A DNA stretch of 8,839 bases from NCBI GenBank assembly GCA_025966435.1, contig JAICRQ010000115.1, positions 1 to 8,839 on the forward strand, given 5' to 3'. Origin of the DNA: Anaerolineales bacterium (lineage in GTDB: Bacteria; Chloroflexota; Anaerolineae; Anaerolineales; Villigracilaceae). Numbering within the stretch: position 1 is the stretch's first letter; each line of letters begins with the position of its first letter. The notes under the pieces are model-generated. The model had not been told where the DNA came from. It was given only the letters and a program-made list of their open reading frames with translations, and did not search any database. Shown piece by piece: positions 6,575-8,839 of the stretch. The position numbers and the translations under genes are program-made.

Positions 6575-8020
6575 TCAGTTAAATCCCATTATGGGAAAAA
6601 TCCAGCGATCTTCATAATATTGTCGAAGTATCCTGTAGTAGAAGAGCGTCTCCTTATTAGGAAGCCGATAGCCCCAACGATTTAATAGACGAGTCGATTC
6701 GGAGTGGAATTCAGTATCGGAAACTTCGTGTTCTGCCCGCTCGATGATCATGTCTGATGCCCCCGTCTCTTTTGAGTATTTTTGTTTCTGAGAATTCAAT
6801 ATTTCCTTCGGGAAATCGTCACGAAAAGCTCTCCATAAGATATGTTTTGCTGGCAGCCCCCAGGCCAAAGTCATCAATTTCATGTCTAAAAACGGGACGC
6901 GCGCTGTCAGTCCAAATGCCATATGAATACGATCTGTGCGTTGAAGTTCGGTATTATGCAAGGAGGAGGTAATGTTGATCAACTCATTCTGGAGTTCCTC
7001 GTGAGACTCGATAGAGCCGAGATAATCGTGGCCAGCACAGATTTCAGCTGCGCCTTCACTCGTCAGGATGACTTTGACATATTGAGAAGCCAACTCAGCC
7101 AGGAAGAAGTTTGGAATAGCTGACCGAACAAGCGTCGGGTCAAAGGATTCCAGATGATAGACGATCTTTGGAAGTGCACCTAAGATTTCACGCTGGGTAT
7201 AAGCATGTTCATGATGTTGAACCCCTAAGGTCGCAGCAATTTTGCGGGTTGCAGCTAAATCCTCGCTGCCTTCTTCGCCTACGGAAAAAGATTGCACTTG
7301 TGTGTTTTCTTGCTTGATAAGCATGGCAATGATGCTACTTTCCATGTCACCACTTAGACTGACACCGACAGGAGCCTCAGAGAGTGATCGTTTTCGTACG
7401 GCTTCCTGCAGCACGGTTCGAAGCGATTTGATAGCATCCGTTTCGCTGTGAACTGATTCTGATATCCAGTTGATGTTGAAATAGGCATGCCAGCCCATTC
7501 GCGAGTGGAACCAGTGGCCTGGCGGAAATTCATGAATCGTATTTGTTATCTCCGACAATGCTTTGATTTCAGAGGCAAAATAAAACGCATGATGAGCTGT
7601 ACCGCAATAGACTGGCTTGATACCAAGTGCATCGCGCGCCATAAAGAATTCTTTACCATCTACAACAGCAAAGGCAAACGTGCCATCGAGTAACTCTACG
7701 CAACGCGGCCCAAGCTTTCTATAAAGATACAGGACAACTTCGGCATCAGAGCGGGTTTGTAAAGGTTCACTGTTCAAGTACTCACGAGTCAATTCACGAT
7801 TGTTATAAATCTCACCATCAAAAGTAATCCATGTGTCTTCCCTGCCTACTGGCTGTTGCTCACTCTCTGAGTCAATGGTAGCAAGTCGAATATGACCTAA
7901 AGTGGCGCTTGGGAGATTTTTTATGACTTGTCCATTGGACCCGCGATGAATCAATTTACGCAGCATCATTTCTACGTCTTGTTCTGCTTGTTTATGAAAA
8001 ACGCCAGCAACTCCACACAT
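6575..8020 (-). CDS. Asparagine synthetase B-like protein with altered ATP-pyrophosphatase site
   Basis: A 481-residue two-domain protein. The N-terminal class II glutamine amidotransferase keeps the Cys nucleophile directly after Met1 (MCGVAGVF), R45 in GHIRLATID, FDGEIYN (67-73; Asp68 where Asn is usual), RSDAEVVLYLYRKLG (90-104) and RDALGIKPVY (129-138). The C-terminal synthetase domain keeps YHLESFDPTLVRSAIPNFFLA, ARVPFLD (373-379) and a KQKYS segment (412-416). Its catalytic motifs are altered. The PP-loop SGGxDS is SGDMES (223-228), and GEGADELFAGY is SEGAAEICAGH (321-331), which loses the Asp equivalent to the second acidic residue. Asparagine synthesis by the usual adenylation is therefore doubtful, while glutaminase activity may persist. 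The start at 8020 is set by the Cys2 rule and by AAAAGGAG (8036-8029) 8 bases upstream; an in-frame ATG at 8146 lies inside the operator-promoter region and is not used. Confidence 0.9.
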   Translation of the reverse strand: MCGVAGVFHKQAEQDVEMMLRKLIHRGSNGQVIKNLPSATLGHIRLATIDSESEQQPVGREDTWITFDGEIYNNRELTREYLNSEPLQTRSDAEVVLYLYRKLGPRCVELLDGTFAFAVVDGKEFFMARDALGIKPVYCGTAHHAFYFASEIKALSEITNTIHEFPPGHWFHSRMGWHAYFNINWISESVHSETDAIKSLRTVLQEAVRKRSLSEAPVGVSLSGDMESSIIAMLIKQENTQVQSFSVGEEGSEDLAATRKIAATLGVQHHEHAYTQREILGALPKIVYHLESFDPTLVRSAIPNFFLAELASQYVKVILTSEGAAEICAGHDYLGSIESHEELQNELINITSSLHNTELQRTDRIHMAFGLTARVPFLDMKLMTLAWGLPAKHILWRAFRDDFPKEILNSQKQKYSKETGASDMIIERAEHEVSDTEFHSESTRLLNRWGYRLPNKETLFYYRILRQYYEDRWIFPIMGFN

Positions 8021-8028
8021 AAACTTTT

Positions 8029-8036
8029 CTCCTTTT
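8029..8036 (-). promoter_or_regulatory. Ribosome binding site that fixes the AsnB-like start
   Basis: AAAAGGAG on the minus strand, 8 bases before ATG 8020-8018, which is followed by TGT (Cys2). It rules out the 42-codon longer open frame that begins at 8146. Confidence 0.9.
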
Positions 8037-8042
8037 CGCACG

Positions 8043-8060
8043 CAGTAAGTTAACTTACTG
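8043..8060. promoter_or_regulatory. Perfect 18-base palindrome in the AsnB-like leader
   Basis: CAGTAAGTTAACTTACTG is a perfect dyad centred between 8051 and 8052, inside the transcribed leader of the AsnB-like gene and 6 bases upstream of its ribosome binding site. Its sequence differs from the LacI-type operators nearby. It could be the site of a second dimeric regulator of TetR or MarR style, or an RNA hairpin affecting translation. No regulator for it is encoded in the window. Confidence 0.5.
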
Positions 8061-8102
8061 TTATGTCCTTCGATTATTTGATCTTTCCGGAAGTGTTTTC
8101 TA

Positions 8103-8126
8103 ATTTCCCAAAACGTTTTGGGAAAT
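8103..8126. promoter_or_regulatory. LacI-family operator O1, perfect 24-base palindrome
   Basis: The left arm ATTTCCCAAAAC (8103-8114) is exactly mirrored by GTTTTGGGAAAT (8115-8126). The centre CCAAAACGTTTTGG has the CpG middle typical of LacI/GalR operators, where the hinge-helix Leu inserts. It begins about 10 bases after the minus-strand extended -10 box, so it covers the predicted start of transcription of the AsnB-like gene. A bound repressor would block that promoter. Confidence 0.8.
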
Positions 8127-8136
8127 AACGTCTCAG

Positions 8137-8145
8137 ATTTTATCA
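8137..8145 (-). promoter_or_regulatory. Extended -10 promoter of the AsnB-like gene
   Basis: TGATAAAAT on the minus strand (8145-8137) fits the extended -10 form TGnTAnAAT. No good -35 box lies 16-18 bases upstream, as is common for extended -10 promoters. Transcription would start near 8130, just before operator O1. The same nonamer occurs in the promoter of the divergent repressor gene. Confidence 0.5.
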
Positions 8146-8167
8146 CAAGAGCTTCAAACTCTACTCT

Positions 8168-8196
8168 ATGGGCTACGCCTTCCCTCGGGACCCATG
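8168..8196. repeat. GC-rich nested inverted repeat between the divergent promoters
   Basis: ATGGG (8168-8172) and CCCAT (8192-8196) form the outer arms, and TCCC/GGGA around 8181-8190 a short inner stem. The roughly 25 bases are far more GC-rich than the AT-rich promoters on both sides. It could be a spacer hairpin, part of a short dispersed repeat, or coincidence. Confidence 0.3.
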
Positions 8197-8203
8197 AACT
8201 TCA

Positions 8204-8212
8204 TGATAAAAT
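8204..8212 (+). promoter_or_regulatory. Extended -10 promoter of the LacI-family gene
   Basis: TGATAAAAT (8204-8212) matches the nonamer of the opposite promoter exactly. It lies 13 bases before the operator at 8226, which places the start of transcription at or next to the operator. No good -35 box is seen. Confidence 0.45.
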
Positions 8213-8225
8213 TTAATAGAAATCT

Positions 8226-8239
8226 CCAAAACGTTTCGG
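8226..8239. promoter_or_regulatory. LacI-family operator O2, autoregulatory site
   Basis: CCAAAACGTTTCGG differs at one base from the core of operator O1 (CCAAAACGTTTTGG). It ends 6 bases before the repressor ATG, so it overlaps both the predicted transcription start and the translation initiation region. Self-repression is the natural reading. The operator centres are 118 bases apart, compatible with looping, though phasing is not exact. Confidence 0.7.
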
Positions 8240-8245
8240 TAAAGT

Positions 8246-8839
8246 ATGCGTCCTACAATTCGTGATGTTGCCAAAAAACTCAAACTCTCTATTACCACTG
8301 TCTCCCGCGCCCTCGACGGGTATGATGATGTGGCAGAGCAAACGCGTCAACTTGTTATCGAGACATCCCAGAAAATGGGCTATGTCCCCAACCGGGCAGC
8401 GCGACAGCTGCGTCGCCAACAGGCTGAGACGATGGGCTTCATTATCCCAGCGACATCCAAGCGGTTTAACGAATCCTTTTTTACGGAATTCATTGCTGGG
8501 CTGGGTGAGGAATTATCTACCCGGGACTTTGACCTTTTGGTCTCCAACGCAACAACGGATGAGGGGGAACGTAAGCTCTATGAACGGTGGATCAATAGTC
8601 GTAAAGTCGATGGTTTTATTCTGAATCGTATCTATAAGCATGACTGGCGGGTAAGTTACCTCGCTCAAGCCGGGATTCCTTTTGTAGTGCTAGGCAGCTC
8701 CCAGGATGAATTAAAGTATCCGAGCATTATTATTGAAGGTGGGGAAGCCTACTTGCAGCTTCTTGAGCATATCCAGCAGAATGGCTTTTCTCGTTTGGCT
8801 TTTGTGGGCGGACCACAGGATCTCATCGATCATGTAGAG
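8246..8839 (+). CDS. LacI/GalR-family transcriptional repressor (3' end outside the window)
   Basis: The frame is open for 198 codons up to the last base, about 60% of the usual 330-340 residues. Residues 1-46 are the helix-turn-helix: PTIRDVAKKLKLSITTVSRALDG (3-25) with the recognition helix at ITTVSRAL, then the hinge helix in NRAARQLRRQ with the Leu that inserts into the central CpG of operators. From residue 62 (ETMGFIIPA) the periplasmic-binding-protein-like effector domain begins, with the usual F-T-E-F-I-A-G-L-G-E-E-L helix and VDGFIL strand. The ligand, generally a sugar or sugar phosphate in this family, cannot be told. ATG 8246 is the expected family start, 6 bases after operator O2. 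Two matching operators make it the probable repressor of itself and of the divergent AsnB-like and hydrolase genes. Confidence 0.93.
   Translation, partial: MRPTIRDVAKKLKLSITTVSRALDGYDDVAEQTRQLVIETSQKMGYVPNRAARQLRRQQAETMGFIIPATSKRFNESFFTEFIAGLGEELSTRDFDLLVSNATTDEGERKLYERWINSRKVDGFILNRIYKHDWRVSYLAQAGIPFVVLGSSQDELKYPSIIIEGGEAYLQLLEHIQQNGFSRLAFVGGPQDLIDHVE

Noticed and set aside
8021..8146. A 42-codon N-terminal extension of the AsnB-like protein starting at 8146
   Set aside because: Class II amidotransferases need Cys directly after the initiator Met. The internal MCG has a strong ribosome binding site, and the extension is made of promoter, operator and palindrome sequence.

Overview
The window looks like bacterial chromosome of moderate GC, most likely from a Chloroflexota (Anaerolineae-like) genome. 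That placement is inference. It rests on the family feel of several proteins: a lipoprotein carrying a C-x2-PCWxGIxPG motif, the tail of an 'AAYGW..DLSDEEIL..LLALNLER' DNA methyltransferase, a FrsA-like hydrolase and an unusual AsnB relative. No rRNA, tRNA, CRISPR array or intact insertion sequence is visible.

Left part (1-1826, a scarred accessory stretch). The beginning of a lipoprotein gene leaves the window on the minus strand (1-135). It is followed, also on the minus strand, by a C-terminal relic of a DNA methyltransferase (261-389). Directly upstream of the relic, and in the same reading frame, lies a DUF4062 (TIR-like) gene (423-1283). Its conserved first beta-strand is encoded upstream of the only in-frame start codon, and a well-placed ATG with ribosome binding site (1342) is one frame off, so the gene appears to carry a small frameshift. 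The stretch 1343-1826 has no gene. It holds a compact element that can fold into a three-way junction (1504-1565), a strong plus-strand intrinsic terminator (1572-1607), and a promoter for the next gene (1679-1706).

Middle (1827-5289, all plus strand). A stand-alone CheY/Rcp1-like response regulator is followed by a BcrA/DrrA-type ABC ATPase, its ABC-2 permease (4-base ATGA overlap) and a GT1-family glycosyltransferase 33 bases further on. The last three look like one transcription unit for export, and perhaps glycosylation, of a small hydrophobic compound. The substrate is unknown.

Right part (5294-8839). On the minus strand an asparagine-synthetase-like gene (true start 8020) is followed by an alpha/beta hydrolase; the hydrolase converges tail to tail with the glycosyltransferase. 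A LacI-family repressor diverges on the plus strand and runs off the end. The 225-base region between the two has a clear regulatory layout. Each direction has an extended -10 box (TGATAAAAT) followed by a CCAAAACGTTTTGG-type operator. One operator is part of a perfect 24-base palindrome in front of the AsnB-like gene; the other sits 6 bases before the repressor's own ATG. A second, unrelated perfect 18-base palindrome lies in the AsnB-like leader.

The most interesting protein is the AsnB-like one. Its overall fold motifs are kept, but the ATP-pyrophosphatase signature residues are replaced (SGDMES for SGGxDS, SEGAAEICAGH for GEGADELFAGY). It may have lost or changed its synthetase chemistry while remaining under tight repressor control.
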